From NCBI GenBank assembly GCA_002359315.1, contig DEMS01000008.1, positions 38,200 through 102,199 of the forward strand: DNA of 64,000 bases, written 5' to 3'. Origin of the DNA: Bacteroidetes bacterium UBA2664. GTDB lineage: Bacteria > Bacteroidota > Rhodothermia > Balneolales > Balneolaceae. The translations under genes were made by a program, and so were the position numbers. Within the stretch, counting starts at the first letter, position 1. Each line of letters starts with the position of its first letter. Under the pieces are notes generated by a model. It was not told the origin of the DNA. It searched no databases and was given only the letters and a program-made list of their open reading frames with translations. Shown piece after piece: positions 50,139-59,857 of this stretch.

Positions 50139-52805
50139 TTACTCCGCCGGAGTGGCCACTAAGCGAGCCCCGCCCATTTCCGGTGCAACTTGCTCATATC
50201 GAACTACAGAATAGTCCTCTTTGTCGATCCAAACGACCAATTCACCGGCACTGCCATCAGCCGGTTTAACATCAACCTTCCATGTTTCTGTGCCATCTTC
50301 TGTTGTTTCAGAAGTTGTTTGAAGCCTGAACATTTTTTCATTCATGCTATTCAGGTCTGCATTTCTCAATACCGCTGTGTACCCTTCACTTAATGGCAGT
50401 GTGGCGAGCTGATGTGCCTTTGCCGGCCCATCGCCAAAAATAGCGCCGGACAGATCGATATTGATCGGTATTTGCTGAGCGCCGGCATCAATTTCACCAT
50501 CAACGGTTTCTTCATGATAGTTCACTACAATGTTGGCCGGACCTTGATTGATTTCACGTCTCACCGGAGTAAGTCCATCCGCATTGAATGTCATTTCATC
50601 AACGGCTGAGCCCATCGGTGTTTCTGTTGATTCACGAATGGTGATCAGATCACCCTCCTGAGAAATAGCAATGGTACTTTGCAGATCGAGTCCAAACTGT
50701 GCAATAGATACGTTGTATTTAAATTCGCCGGTTGTCAAGTCGCGTACGGGTTGCAGTCTGGCACTCAGGGACTCCTCGCTAAGCTCTTCCGGCAGTTCAA
50801 CGGTACTCACATCAACCGTTATCTCCTCAAGGCGCTGTGCAACGTCTTCCGGCATATCGGTTTGATATCGTCCGCCTATATGTTCTGCAAGAAATTCTTC
50901 CATCGCAGCGATAAACGCCATGTTATTCACAGGACGTGCAAAACCGTGGCCCTCATCATCTGCATTCAGATAGGTCACAGGAAACCCGCGATCGCGCAGA
51001 GCGACAACAATCTGATCACTTTCTGCTTTCTTTACCCGTGGATCATTCTGACCCTGTACCACCATCAGAGGGGCCACAATTTGGTCAGCGGAGAAAAGAG
51101 GTGACTGTCGGATCAGCTGCGCTTCCCCTTCAGCGGTATCAGGATCCCCCATTCTTTCCGTAAAAGTTTTCCGGGCGGCTTCCCAATATGGAGGGATAGA
51201 GCCTAATAGAGTAATCAGGTTTGATGGCCCCACAAATGAGACACCGGCAGCGTAAACATCCGGTGTAAATGCGAGTCCGGCCAATGTTGCATATCCTCCA
51301 TAGGATCCGCCAAAGATTGCAATCCGATCCGGATCTGCAATTCCTTCTTCGATCAGATACTTGGCTCCCCATGTGATATCATCTTGCATGAGGTCTCCCC
51401 ACTCCTTATTTCCGGCATTTAAAAATGATTTCCCAAAACCGGTACTGCCTCTGAAGTTGGGTTGCAATACGGCATATCCTCTGTTGGCCAAAAATTGTGC
51501 ATAGCCATTAAAACCCCAGTAATCACGAGCCCATGGGCCTCCGTGTGGAACGATGATCACCGGAAGGTTACTTTCACCAAACCCTTTAGGAATCGTCAAG
51601 TAAGCCGGTATTTCCAGTCCGTCTGAAGAGGGGTATCGAATTGAGAGCATCGGAGACATATACTCGGAAGGGATATCTTCCCTTGGCGCGTATTGGAAAG
51701 ATAATTCCATCGTCTCCATATCATACAGATAGACAGTAGCAGGTTCTACATCTGATGAGGCAACAACAAAAAATAGAGTTTCATCAGTAGTGCCTGACCC
51801 GAAAGAAATTTCAACATCACCCAGCTGATCTTTTACATGATTGTAGTGTCTCTCATACTCATCATTTTGAAAATAAATTCGGGTTCGATCATCGGTATAG
51901 GTTGTCGCAATAATTTCACGGCTGTTTTGGGATCTCCAGATACCGCCAAAATCGACCCTGTTTTCAGGATCACTTTCGATGAATGTTTTCTCTAAAGAGA
52001 TTGGGTCCATGAGGTAAAGCTCCGTTTTGTCCCGATCCTCTCCTTTGTTGGTAACCAGATAAAATTGTTCGTTATCTTTATGAAAGCCGGCCGGATACGC
52101 GGTTTCCATTATTCCCCATTCATAAATAATTTCCTCTGTACCGTCTTCATCCAATCTCCAGAGTTCATTGTCGCCATTCTCCTTATTTCTGGAAGCGAGA
52201 CGCAATTGATCTTCCCAATCAAAGATCCAGGATGTGAATCGGTTTCGGTTCTCTCGAACGAGTGTAAGCTCACCGGTTGAAATTCGTAACTCATAGAGAT
52301 CGTGCCATGCAGCATCACGATCATTCAGCCCTACATACATCAGGTCATGATCATTTCGTGCAATGTGATAGATCACTGCGCGAACTTCCTCAAGGTCTGT
52401 TATATTTCTGGCTTCAGGAATAACCCCTTCTTCAGCTTCTGACGGGTTGAGTGCATAAATATTAAAATTTTCATCTCCGCCCTGATCCATTACAAAGAGG
52501 ATGTATTGCCCGTCTCTTGACCAAAAATAGCCGGAAATTGGCCGGTCGGTTCTATTTGTGACCGGTATCGCATCGTCGAAACTGGCTTCTCTGGTTTTAA
52601 CCCAGATATTACGTGTCCCTTCGTAAGGTCTCATAAACGAGAGATAGGTACCGTCCGGGGAGAGTTGTCCGCCACTGATTTCAGGATCACCGAAAAAGAG
52701 TTCACGATCTAAAAGTGGCGGGGTGTCTTGTGCTTCTGATTTCATTGTAGTCAAGCTCAGTGTAAACAACATCAAAAGCATGATCATTTGAATGATTGAT
52801 TTCAT
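50139..52805 (-). CDS. Secreted S9-family peptidase with extra C-terminal domain
   Basis: An 888-residue protein with a signal peptide (to about residue 25, MKSEA). Residues about 30-400 form a beta-propeller with the SPDGTYLSFMRP blade; residues 420-680 are the alpha/beta hydrolase. The catalytic triad is Ser501 in GGSYGGYAT, Asp in QGQNDPRV and His in DEGHGFARP. Residues about 690-888 form an added beta-rich domain with DGEIDAGAQQIPINIDLSGAIFGDGPA, like DUF3108-type barrels. It probably degrades short peptides in the periplasm. Confidence 0.9.
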   Translation of the reverse strand: MKSIIQMIMLLMLFTLSLTTMKSEAQDTPPLLDRELFFGDPEISGGQLSPDGTYLSFMRPYEGTRNIWVKTREASFDDAIPVTNRTDRPISGYFWSRDGQYILFVMDQGGDENFNIYALNPSEAEEGVIPEARNITDLEEVRAVIYHIARNDHDLMYVGLNDRDAAWHDLYELRISTGELTLVRENRNRFTSWIFDWEDQLRLASRNKENGDNELWRLDEDGTEEIIYEWGIMETAYPAGFHKDNEQFYLVTNKGEDRDKTELYLMDPISLEKTFIESDPENRVDFGGIWRSQNSREIIATTYTDDRTRIYFQNDEYERHYNHVKDQLGDVEISFGSGTTDETLFFVVASSDVEPATVYLYDMETMELSFQYAPREDIPSEYMSPMLSIRYPSSDGLEIPAYLTIPKGFGESNLPVIIVPHGGPWARDYWGFNGYAQFLANRGYAVLQPNFRGSTGFGKSFLNAGNKEWGDLMQDDITWGAKYLIEEGIADPDRIAIFGGSYGGYATLAGLAFTPDVYAAGVSFVGPSNLITLLGSIPPYWEAARKTFTERMGDPDTAEGEAQLIRQSPLFSADQIVAPLMVVQGQNDPRVKKAESDQIVVALRDRGFPVTYLNADDEGHGFARPVNNMAFIAAMEEFLAEHIGGRYQTDMPEDVAQRLEEITVDVSTVELPEELSEESLSARLQPVRDLTTGEFKYNVSIAQFGLDLQSTIAISQEGDLITIRESTETPMGSAVDEMTFNADGLTPVRREINQGPANIVVNYHEETVDGEIDAGAQQIPINIDLSGAIFGDGPAKAHQLATLPLSEGYTAVLRNADLNSMNEKMFRLQTTSETTEDGTETWKVDVKPADGSAGELVVWIDKEDYSVVRYEQVAPEMGGARLVATPAE

Positions 52806-52955
52806 AGCCTGTTATTGTTTTGGTTTAATAAGATGTAGTTAAGTTAAATAATTTGGTGATGTTACGGATTATTATTGGAATAGTTTCAAATTTAAAAATC
52901 TAAACTATTAACGGAATATCTCTGTCATGAAGCTCTGAGATCCTGAAATAAATTC

Positions 52956-53059
52956 AGGATGACAGGTGAGAATCAGGATGACAGGTGAGAATCAGGATGA
53001 CAGGTGAGAATTAGGATGATGGCTGAGAATTAGGATGCAGGTTGGGAATTAGGATGACG
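52956..53059. repeat. 19-bp tandem repeat, five units and a partial
   Basis: The unit AGGATGACAGGTGAGAATC starts at 52956 and recurs at 52975, 52994, 53013 and 53032 with growing change (GACAGG to GATGGC to GCAGG), ending with the partial AGGATGACG. It lies in the 335-base gap between the S9 peptidase and topA, together with a heptad array. Confidence 0.9.
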
Positions 53060-53084
53060 AAATGTTGATTACGTCTTTCACCTC

Positions 53085-53140
53085 ACTTCTGCCTTCTGCC
53101 TTCTCACTTCTCACTTTTCCCTTTTCACTTCTCACTCCCA
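53085..53140. repeat. Short heptad array before the topA stop
   Basis: Units of 7 such as CACTTCT, GCCTTCT, GCCTTCT and CACTTCT, then related CACTTTT/CCCTTTT words, run up to the topA stop codon. It matches the motif and period of the arrays at 25251 and 35990. Confidence 0.75.
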
Positions 53141-55684
53141 TCACTTCTTCCCTTTCTCATCAATCAGCCGTACCGCATCTCCCATGGTAAATTTCTCCGG
53201 GTCGGTTCCTTTTGGCAGGGAAATATTCTTCTTCCCATATTTTATATAGGGCCCGTACCGCCCATCCATCACTTTCACCGGCTGTTCCGTTTCAGGATGA
53301 TTTCCCAGATCCTGAAGGGCCGAGCTTCCTCTCGATTTTCCTTTCTCTTTCAGAAGTTCCACTGCCCGTCCCAGCTCAATTGATAAAACATCATCTTCCT
53401 TTTTAAGGGATTTGAATGTGCCATCATGCAATACAAACGGGCCGTATCGTCCCACTCCCGCCTTCACCTCTTTACCGGTATCCGGATGGTTGCCTAGTGA
53501 ACGCGGTAATTCAAGAAGTTTAATGGCAAGTTTAAGGTCGATGTCATCGGGTTTCATTCCCTTTAGAAGGCTTACCCGTTTAGGCTTTTTATTCTCCTCA
53601 GTAACTTCTCCCAATTGAACATAAGGCCCATATCGTCCGTTTAGCACATAAACCGGAGACCCATCGTCCGGATGGTTGCCCAGTGATGTAGGACCCTCTT
53701 TTTCTGCTTTAAGCAGTTCATTTATTTTTTCAATCGATAACTCTCCCGGATCAAGATCTACGGGCAGCGATGTCGATATTTGCTCACCGTTGGATTCTGT
53801 TTTCACATACGGCCCAAACCTTCCCACATGGACTTGTGTCCCGTTTAAGCCCTCAATCGGCAGGTTTAATACCCTGGCTTCCTGCGGATCAATTTTATCT
53901 TCCTGCTCATCCACAAGAGCTCTCAGTCCTTTCTCTCCTTTGTAATAATCATCCAGATATTTGACCGGATCATAATTACCATTCGCAATTTCATCCAATT
54001 TTGTCTCCAGTTCGGATGTAAACTCACTATCCACAAGATGTGGGAAGTGCTTCTCTAAAAGCGCGGTTACAGCAAAAGCTGTATAAGTCGGAATCAATGT
54101 TTTTCCATCCCCTTTTGCATATCCTCGATCCTGAATAGTACTGATAATAGAAGCGTATGTACTTGGCCTTCCAACGCCTCGTTTTTCAAGTTCTTTAACC
54201 AGCGTAGCCTCGGTATACCGGGCCGGTGGTTTCGTTTCATGAGAGATGGAATCGAGTTTATGCATATCTATCGACTCTCCCTCTTTCATCACGGGCAGAA
54301 ATATTTCCTGATTCTCGAGCGCTTCTTCAGGGTTATCACTTCCCTCTACATATGCGCGGAAAAACCCGGGAAATAGAATTTTCTTCCCACTTGTTTTGAA
54401 ATCTGCTTTAGTATCGTCCTTTTCCGCTGTGATGGTCACGTTGGTAAATTCCAATTCGGCTTCCGCCATCTGCGTTGCAATAGTACGCTTCCAGATGAGG
54501 TCGTAGAGTTTAAATTCCCGCCCGCTCAGTTTGGATTTTTCGGGATGAACAAAACTGGAACCCGCCGGACGAATCGCCTCATGAGCCTCCTGTGCACCCT
54601 TCGTTTTGCCAAAGTTTCTTACTCTTTCAAAGAGATACTCTTTTCCGTATTGTTTCTCCACTTCAGCCCTTGCCGCACTGATCGCCTGACCGGAGAGATT
54701 GGCGGAATCTGTTCTCATATAGGTAATCAGACCATTCTCATAAAGTTTTTGAGCAATGCTCATCGTATCCCGGGCTGAAAAACCGAATTTACGGTTCGCT
54801 TCCTGCTGCAGGGTGGATGTGATAAATGCAGGGGATGGATTTCTTTTTTTCTTGTTGACTTCAACGGATGATACAGTCCATTCCGCTTTTTCCAGAAGAT
54901 CGCGAAGTCCGGCTGCTTTCTCTGCATCCAGAAGGACGACGCTTTTTGGTTTTTTTAATTTACCGGTGTTTTCATCAAAATCTTTTCCGCTTGCCAATCT
55001 TTTATCATTCAAGTGCGATAGATCAGCACTGAACTGTGATTTATCATTCTTTCTGGATAGCAGAGCTTTCAGATCATAGTAGGTACCGCTCCTAAATTTC
55101 ATTCGTTCGAGTTCCCGGGTCACCAGAAACTGAACCGCAACCGATTGTACACGTCCCGCAGAAAGTCCGGGAGCAATCTTTTTCCATAAAAGCGGGGAGA
55201 TCGTATATCCGGCAAGCCGGTCAATAATACGCCGGGTTTCTTGTGCATGAACCAGGTTCATGTCGATATCCCGAAAGTTATCAAGAGCTGCCTGAATCGC
55301 TTCTTTGGTAATCTCTCTGAATACCATTCGCTTTACCGGAACCTTTGGATTCAATAACTCCGTAAGGTGCCAGGATATCGCTTCACCCTCACGATCCTCA
55401 TCTGTTGCGAGGATGAGTTCATCCGCACCTTTCAGAAGATCTTTCAGCTTTTTGACAATCTTCTTCTTGGATGCGGGAACCACATAGAGAGGATCGTATC
55501 GCTCATCTACATTTATTCCCAGGTTTGACCAGGACTCCTTTTTATATTTCGCCGGAATCTCTTTTGCTGATGAAGGGAGATCACGAATGTGGCCCATCGA
55601 AGAGTCCACAACATATCCCTTAGGAAGATACTTCTTAATGGTTTTTGTTTTGGTGGGTGACTCTACTATTACTAATGATTTCAT
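53141..55684 (-). CDS. topA: DNA topoisomerase I
   Basis: An 847-residue type IA topoisomerase. The TOPRIM start is KSLVIVESPTKTKTIKKYLP with ATDEDREGEAISWHL, and the active Tyr lies in GLITYMRTDSANLS. The C-terminus has no zinc-finger Cys sets; instead three repeats begin LGNHPD/E and end with GRYGPYV or GRYGPFV, a form found in many bacteria. It relaxes negative supercoils, opposing the gyrase encoded at 33-38 kb. Confidence 0.95.
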   Translation of the reverse strand: MKSLVIVESPTKTKTIKKYLPKGYVVDSSMGHIRDLPSSAKEIPAKYKKESWSNLGINVDERYDPLYVVPASKKKIVKKLKDLLKGADELILATDEDREGEAISWHLTELLNPKVPVKRMVFREITKEAIQAALDNFRDIDMNLVHAQETRRIIDRLAGYTISPLLWKKIAPGLSAGRVQSVAVQFLVTRELERMKFRSGTYYDLKALLSRKNDKSQFSADLSHLNDKRLASGKDFDENTGKLKKPKSVVLLDAEKAAGLRDLLEKAEWTVSSVEVNKKKRNPSPAFITSTLQQEANRKFGFSARDTMSIAQKLYENGLITYMRTDSANLSGQAISAARAEVEKQYGKEYLFERVRNFGKTKGAQEAHEAIRPAGSSFVHPEKSKLSGREFKLYDLIWKRTIATQMAEAELEFTNVTITAEKDDTKADFKTSGKKILFPGFFRAYVEGSDNPEEALENQEIFLPVMKEGESIDMHKLDSISHETKPPARYTEATLVKELEKRGVGRPSTYASIISTIQDRGYAKGDGKTLIPTYTAFAVTALLEKHFPHLVDSEFTSELETKLDEIANGNYDPVKYLDDYYKGEKGLRALVDEQEDKIDPQEARVLNLPIEGLNGTQVHVGRFGPYVKTESNGEQISTSLPVDLDPGELSIEKINELLKAEKEGPTSLGNHPDDGSPVYVLNGRYGPYVQLGEVTEENKKPKRVSLLKGMKPDDIDLKLAIKLLELPRSLGNHPDTGKEVKAGVGRYGPFVLHDGTFKSLKKEDDVLSIELGRAVELLKEKGKSRGSSALQDLGNHPETEQPVKVMDGRYGPYIKYGKKNISLPKGTDPEKFTMGDAVRLIDEKGKK

Positions 55685-55692
55685 AAATGGGT

Positions 55693-56166
55693 TTACAATG
55701 ATTCGATAAGCTCTTTTAACTCTTCAGCATGAGCTTTCGTATTAATTTTTTCTATGATTCCAAGAACTGTTCCATCTGTATCGATGACAAATGCAGATCT
55801 GGATGGCGCATCAAATGTCTTGCCGTACATCTTTTTCTCAACAATAGAATCGGTCGCTTTTGAAAACAGATAGTCAGGGTCTGAAGCCAGGGTATAGTTA
55901 ATACCCAATTTTTCAGCATAGTTTTTGTGAGATCCACAACTGTCTTTACTGATGGCAATCAAATTATACCCTTTGTTATCAAACCAATCGGCATGTTCAG
56001 CAAGGCTGCGATTCTGCTTGTCACAACCGCCTGTGTTATTTCTCATGTAAACAGAGACAATGGCCGGTCTGTCCAGAAGTTCTGAAAAAGTGACTTCTTT
56101 CTGCCGGCCCTCTTTAACTATTTCAATCGTAAAATTTGTATCGATTTTTTTCCCGGTTTCTATCAT
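55693..56166 (-). CDS. Peroxiredoxin, BCP/PrxQ type, with altered active-site Pro
   Basis: A 157-residue thiol peroxidase: the start (MIETGKKIDTNFTIEIV) and the closing SRSAFVIDTDGTVLGIIEKI are family-like. The peroxidatic Cys48 lies in NNTGGCDKQ, matching T-x-x-C, but the usual Pro seven residues before it (YPKDxTPGC) is Met41 in VYMRNNTGGC. Cys77 in KDSCGSHKNY may be the resolving residue. It should reduce peroxides; the altered motif may lower activity. It follows topA with 8 bases between them. Confidence 0.8.
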   Translation of the reverse strand: MIETGKKIDTNFTIEIVKEGRQKEVTFSELLDRPAIVSVYMRNNTGGCDKQNRSLAEHADWFDNKGYNLIAISKDSCGSHKNYAEKLGINYTLASDPDYLFSKATDSIVEKKMYGKTFDAPSRSAFVIDTDGTVLGIIEKINTKAHAEELKELIESL

Positions 56167-56321
56167 TTATATATCATCTTATCGTTTGAGTTTGGAATAA
56201 TTATAACCAAACTTAACCCGGATATCGTTCTGATGAATCAGTTCTTTGATGTAGACTTTCATAATACACAATATAGTTTAAATGGAGCAACAGATTTTAT
56301 GTTCGCCGGGATGAAGCTCTA

Positions 56322-56906
56322 TTACCTGCTGATATTTTTCGATCCGGAATCTTCTGAAAGCAAATAGTGAGCGACCGCCGCAAGTACAATGGCATGGTGG
56401 ATCGTGCCATTTTTCACCAGCTCCAAAAAACGGTTTAAGGGCATGATATGTACTTTGATATCTTCATTTCCATCGTTTTCAGGCTCCTGAATTTTGTGGC
56501 AATCTTTGGCAAGGTATAGATGTGTGAAGTTGGTTTGAATAGCGGGATTTGCACTGGTCTCTCCCAGTTTCACCCAGTGATCAGACCGAAAACCGGTCTC
56601 CTCCAGAAGCTCACGCCGGGCAGCCATGAGCGGTTCTTCATGAGCATCCACCATGCCGCCGGGGATTTCCAGAGTTGTTTCATCGACTCCAACACGGTAT
56701 TGCTCTACCAAAAGAATATCATTATTTGGAGTCAGGGCAATAACATTAATCCATTCCGGGGCAGCTAAACGATAAAAATGAACGGCTTTCTTCTTTTTAT
56801 CAGGAAAAAGCTCTATTTGATGAAGTGAAAAAATGGGAGTTTCCCAGACTTTCTTATCTTGTACGATATTCCACTTCGGTTTGGAAAATGAAAAGCGGTC
56901 CGACAT
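56322..56906 (-). CDS. NUDIX hydrolase (ADP-ribose pyrophosphatase-like)
   Basis: A 194-residue Nudix protein. The Nudix box is GGMVDAHEEPLMAARRELLEETGF, in the order G-x5-E-x7-R-E-x2-E-E-x-G. The preceding LLVEQYRVGVDETTLEIPGG is the strand typical of ADP-ribose and sugar-nucleotide pyrophosphatases. It is divergent from AMP nucleosidase, and both concern adenine nucleotides. Confidence 0.88.
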   Translation of the reverse strand: MSDRFSFSKPKWNIVQDKKVWETPIFSLHQIELFPDKKKKAVHFYRLAAPEWINVIALTPNNDILLVEQYRVGVDETTLEIPGGMVDAHEEPLMAARRELLEETGFRSDHWVKLGETSANPAIQTNFTHLYLAKDCHKIQEPENDGNEDIKVHIMPLNRFLELVKNGTIHHAIVLAAVAHYLLSEDSGSKNISR

Positions 56907-56928
56907 ATTTATTGATTATTGAATTACG

Positions 56929-58104
56929 ATGGAAAAACGATTAGAAATAAACAAAACCTCCTACTCCAATGAAGATGAACTTCATGATGTTGTGAATCGG
57001 GCGTGCGATCTGATGGAGAAGATATATCAAGACGGGGATTATCCCAAGCTGGTAGTGAAACGCGAATGGTCGGAACATAACCCCATTATCACCGGTGAAA
57101 TGGCTCTGCCGAGTGCCTATCGTTGGTACCTGACCCGAGAAATGAAAAAACTTCTGAACCGGGGTGCTGACTTAACCATTTTTGCATCCAGGCCCTGTAC
57201 AGATCTGAATGATCCTCTTCTGTTTGACAATGTGGATGAAGATGAGTGGGACATTACTCAAAAGAAACTGTTTTTGTTCAGCCCGGAGCGGATCGATATC
57301 TCATTAAATCGACTTTCCCACTACACGGGTACACGCCCTGAAGATTTTCAGCGCTATATTCTCTTCACCAATTATGATATGCATGTGGATGTTTTCCACA
57401 AATTGTATCCCGATTGTGTGAAGCCGGATCGGCCGGTTCAAATGCCCGCTTATCACCATAAACTTCCCGATAATAAAGGGTTTTCATTGGTCAATATTGG
57501 TGTAGGGCCATCCAACGCTAAAACCATTTCAGACCATGTAGCTGTATTGCGCCCGGATGCGATGGTGATGGTTGGCCACTGTGGCGGATTGAGAAATCAT
57601 CAGGCAATCGGAGATTTTGTATTGGCAACCGGGTTTATGAGATCGGACGGAGTTCTGGATAATAATCTGCCTCTAAATATTCCTATAACGCCCAATCATA
57701 TCCTCAATGTCTTTTTGAAAGAGGCACTGGAAAGTCGTGAATTGAACTACAGGCTGGGCACCGTTTACACGACAGCGAACAGAAACTGGGAGTTTATGAA
57801 AAAGCGAACTGTTCATGAGATACATATCAGCCGAAGTGTAGCGATCGATATGGAATCTGCAACGGTGGCTACGAATGGGTATCGATACCGGGTGCCATTT
57901 GCTACACTGCTCTGTGTGAGTGATAAACCGCTTCACGGGAAACCAAAATTAAGCGGTGAAGCGCAGTCTTTTTATGAAAATTCAAAAGAAGTGCATCTGA
58001 AAGTTGTCATTGATGCTCTTGAGATGAGTAAGAGTCACAATCCGGAGGGTTTACCCAATGCCAGTATCAGAGCTATAAATGAACCGTTAATGGGTGGTTC
58101 TTAG
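56929..58104 (+). CDS. amn: AMP nucleosidase
   Basis: A 391-residue member of the AMP nucleosidase/nucleoside phosphorylase group: SLVNIGVGPSNAKTISDHVAVLRPDAMVMVGHCGGLRNHQAIGDFVLATGF, then AIDMESATVATNGYRYRVPFATLLCVSDKPLHG. It splits AMP into adenine and ribose 5-phosphate. The N-terminal domain is shorter than in E. coli Amn (484 residues). Confidence 0.88.
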   Translation: MEKRLEINKTSYSNEDELHDVVNRACDLMEKIYQDGDYPKLVVKREWSEHNPIITGEMALPSAYRWYLTREMKKLLNRGADLTIFASRPCTDLNDPLLFDNVDEDEWDITQKKLFLFSPERIDISLNRLSHYTGTRPEDFQRYILFTNYDMHVDVFHKLYPDCVKPDRPVQMPAYHHKLPDNKGFSLVNIGVGPSNAKTISDHVAVLRPDAMVMVGHCGGLRNHQAIGDFVLATGFMRSDGVLDNNLPLNIPITPNHILNVFLKEALESRELNYRLGTVYTTANRNWEFMKKRTVHEIHISRSVAIDMESATVATNGYRYRVPFATLLCVSDKPLHGKPKLSGEAQSFYENSKEVHLKVVIDALEMSKSHNPEGLPNASIRAINEPLMGGS

Positions 58105-58158
58105 GCAAAAAAGGGGGTACGAAAGTGTTAGAGAAAACTTGCGCATAAACCCACCTGT

Positions 58159-58962
58159 TTAGACCGGTTTTAGTTTTGAAAAACAGACAATACCCTTGGT
58201 GAATTGATCTTCAACAGCAAATCCTGCTCTTTCGAAAAGTTCATTACTCTGTTTCAGCGTCCAAAAATTAATCCCGCTCCACTCAGCAGAGCTCTGAAGC
58301 ACCCGGCCATACCAGCTGTCTGAGAATATTAAATGCATCATAAAGAAGACGCCATCATTTTTTAAGACTCTGCGACATTCATAAAGCACCTTCAGTTCGT
58401 CACTCAGCTCATTCAACGTACCTCCCATCACAACTCCATCCATAGTGTTGGCAAAAAATGGCATCTCCCGGGCATCGGACCGAATAAGATAGATATCCGC
58501 TTCATCGGCTTCTGCTTTTATGCGGGCTTCTTCAAGCATCGCAGTTGAAAAATCCAATGCAATGGAACGGCATTCCGGCTCATTCTTTTTGAGCGATCGG
58601 GCATAAAGTGCAGTTGAACAACCTACATCCAGATAGGTTAACCCGGGCTGTGGATTTACCCATTTCTTGAGAAGTTCTTTCTCTTTTTCAATGGGGAAAA
58701 GCTCACCGGTTAACAGGGAAAGAGAACGAACCCGCCATATATCTTCATAAACAGAAGCGGTCAGCTTCCAGTGATTGGTGCTTTGGGCAAGAGTATAACT
58801 TTTTTCTTGCGTCATCAGATCCACCACATTGTTTTTGATGGCGTACTCATCACCTTTTGCAGAACAGACTGTCCCGTTAAATGTCTTTGAGAGGATCGCA
58901 ATCTCATCCGGAAGAGAGATGCGTTCATCATCATAGAGGGGGGATCGGACGTCCAGGCTCAT
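58159..58962 (-). CDS. Class I SAM-dependent methyltransferase
   Basis: A 267-residue Rossmann-fold methyltransferase. The SAM loop is YLDVGCSTALYARSL, followed by SIALDFSTAMLEEARIKAE, SDAREMPFFANTMDGVVMGGTLNEL and RRVLKNDGVFFMMH. The N-terminal 80 residues include a Trm112-like start (VCSAKGDEYAIKNNVVDLM). The substrate is unknown. It lies downstream of the SAM hydrolase and dnaN on the minus strand. Confidence 0.85.
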   Translation of the reverse strand: MSLDVRSPLYDDERISLPDEIAILSKTFNGTVCSAKGDEYAIKNNVVDLMTQEKSYTLAQSTNHWKLTASVYEDIWRVRSLSLLTGELFPIEKEKELLKKWVNPQPGLTYLDVGCSTALYARSLKKNEPECRSIALDFSTAMLEEARIKAEADEADIYLIRSDAREMPFFANTMDGVVMGGTLNELSDELKVLYECRRVLKNDGVFFMMHLIFSDSWYGRVLQSSAEWSGINFWTLKQSNELFERAGFAVEDQFTKGIVCFSKLKPV

Positions 58963-59050
58963 ATCGATTTACCATTGATTAGAAAGTGATGGATCCAATG
59001 TGAATTTCTAAATATAACTCTTGATACGGCGAACACGTTCAGGTGTTTCG

Positions 59051-59848
59051 CTATTTTTGAATGATGATCGAAATCTGTGCTCCTTTCTCGACGCCCAGCA
59101 TCTCTTTTGCATTTCCTCTGTTGATAGCGATCTCCAATTTATCGGAACTTCCGATATATGCAACCGGCTCCCCATCGGTAACGGAAGCAAATGTTGTGGA
59201 AATTTCATCCAGAATGGTGTTGCCAACATATATCCGAATCGCTTGTGACTCCTGTAGATTTGCACGTAATAGGGATTCCGGGATATTTGTAATCAGATTG
59301 CCGTATCTGTCGATATGTACAACCCACCCCTGAATTCCGTCTTTATCTGAAATTGGAACGGCCCATCGATAGGTAACCAATTTGTCTAACTCCTCTCCCA
59401 AATCATTAATGTTAACCCCTTTGGAAAGATGTGCCGCAACCGATGCAAAAATATCCCTTCCGTGAAAAGTATTGGAGCTGTTGTTTCTCCAGTATTTTTT
59501 ATTCGTTAATGAGATCGCTTTATAGTCAAAATCTTCTGCAATCAACGAGAAGAGTCCGTTATCTGGCCCTACAAATGTTTGATCATTGATCTGAATGGCG
59601 ACCGGTTTTCTGTCTGTGCCCACTCCGGGGTCTACGACGACCAGATGAACGGTTCCGGGGGGATAGAGCATGGCTGAATTACGTACAACCCAGGCCCCGG
59701 CCATTGTATCATGCGGGGGGATTTCGTGGGATATGTCAACAAGCCGAACATCCGGCACGATTCCCAATATCACCGCTTTCATTGCGCTTACATAGTGATC
59801 CCGATTTCCAAAGTCTGTCGTAAGCGTAATAATTGAAGATGAGTGCAT
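59051..59848 (-). CDS. SAM hydroxide adenosyltransferase (DUF62/SAM hydrolase)
   Basis: A 265-residue protein related to fluorinases and chlorinases: IITLTTDFGNRDHYVSAMKAVILGIVPDVRLVDISHEIPPHD, VVDPGVGTDRKPVAIQIN, VGPDNGLFS and FHGRDIFASVAAHL. In the usual bacterial form the nucleophile is water, splitting SAM into adenosine and methionine. It is 9 bases downstream of dnaN. Confidence 0.88.
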   Translation of the reverse strand: MHSSSIITLTTDFGNRDHYVSAMKAVILGIVPDVRLVDISHEIPPHDTMAGAWVVRNSAMLYPPGTVHLVVVDPGVGTDRKPVAIQINDQTFVGPDNGLFSLIAEDFDYKAISLTNKKYWRNNSSNTFHGRDIFASVAAHLSKGVNINDLGEELDKLVTYRWAVPISDKDGIQGWVVHIDRYGNLITNIPESLLRANLQESQAIRIYVGNTILDEISTTFASVTDGEPVAYIGSSDKLEIAINRGNAKEMLGVEKGAQISIIIQK

Positions 59849-59857
59849 GGATCGATT

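Noticed and set aside
56167..56321. A 27-codon minus-strand mini-frame (MKVYIKELIHQNDIRVK) in the gap between peroxiredoxin and NUDIX genes
   Set aside because: Very short, no RBS or family, and a stop lies just upstream in frame; not supportable.
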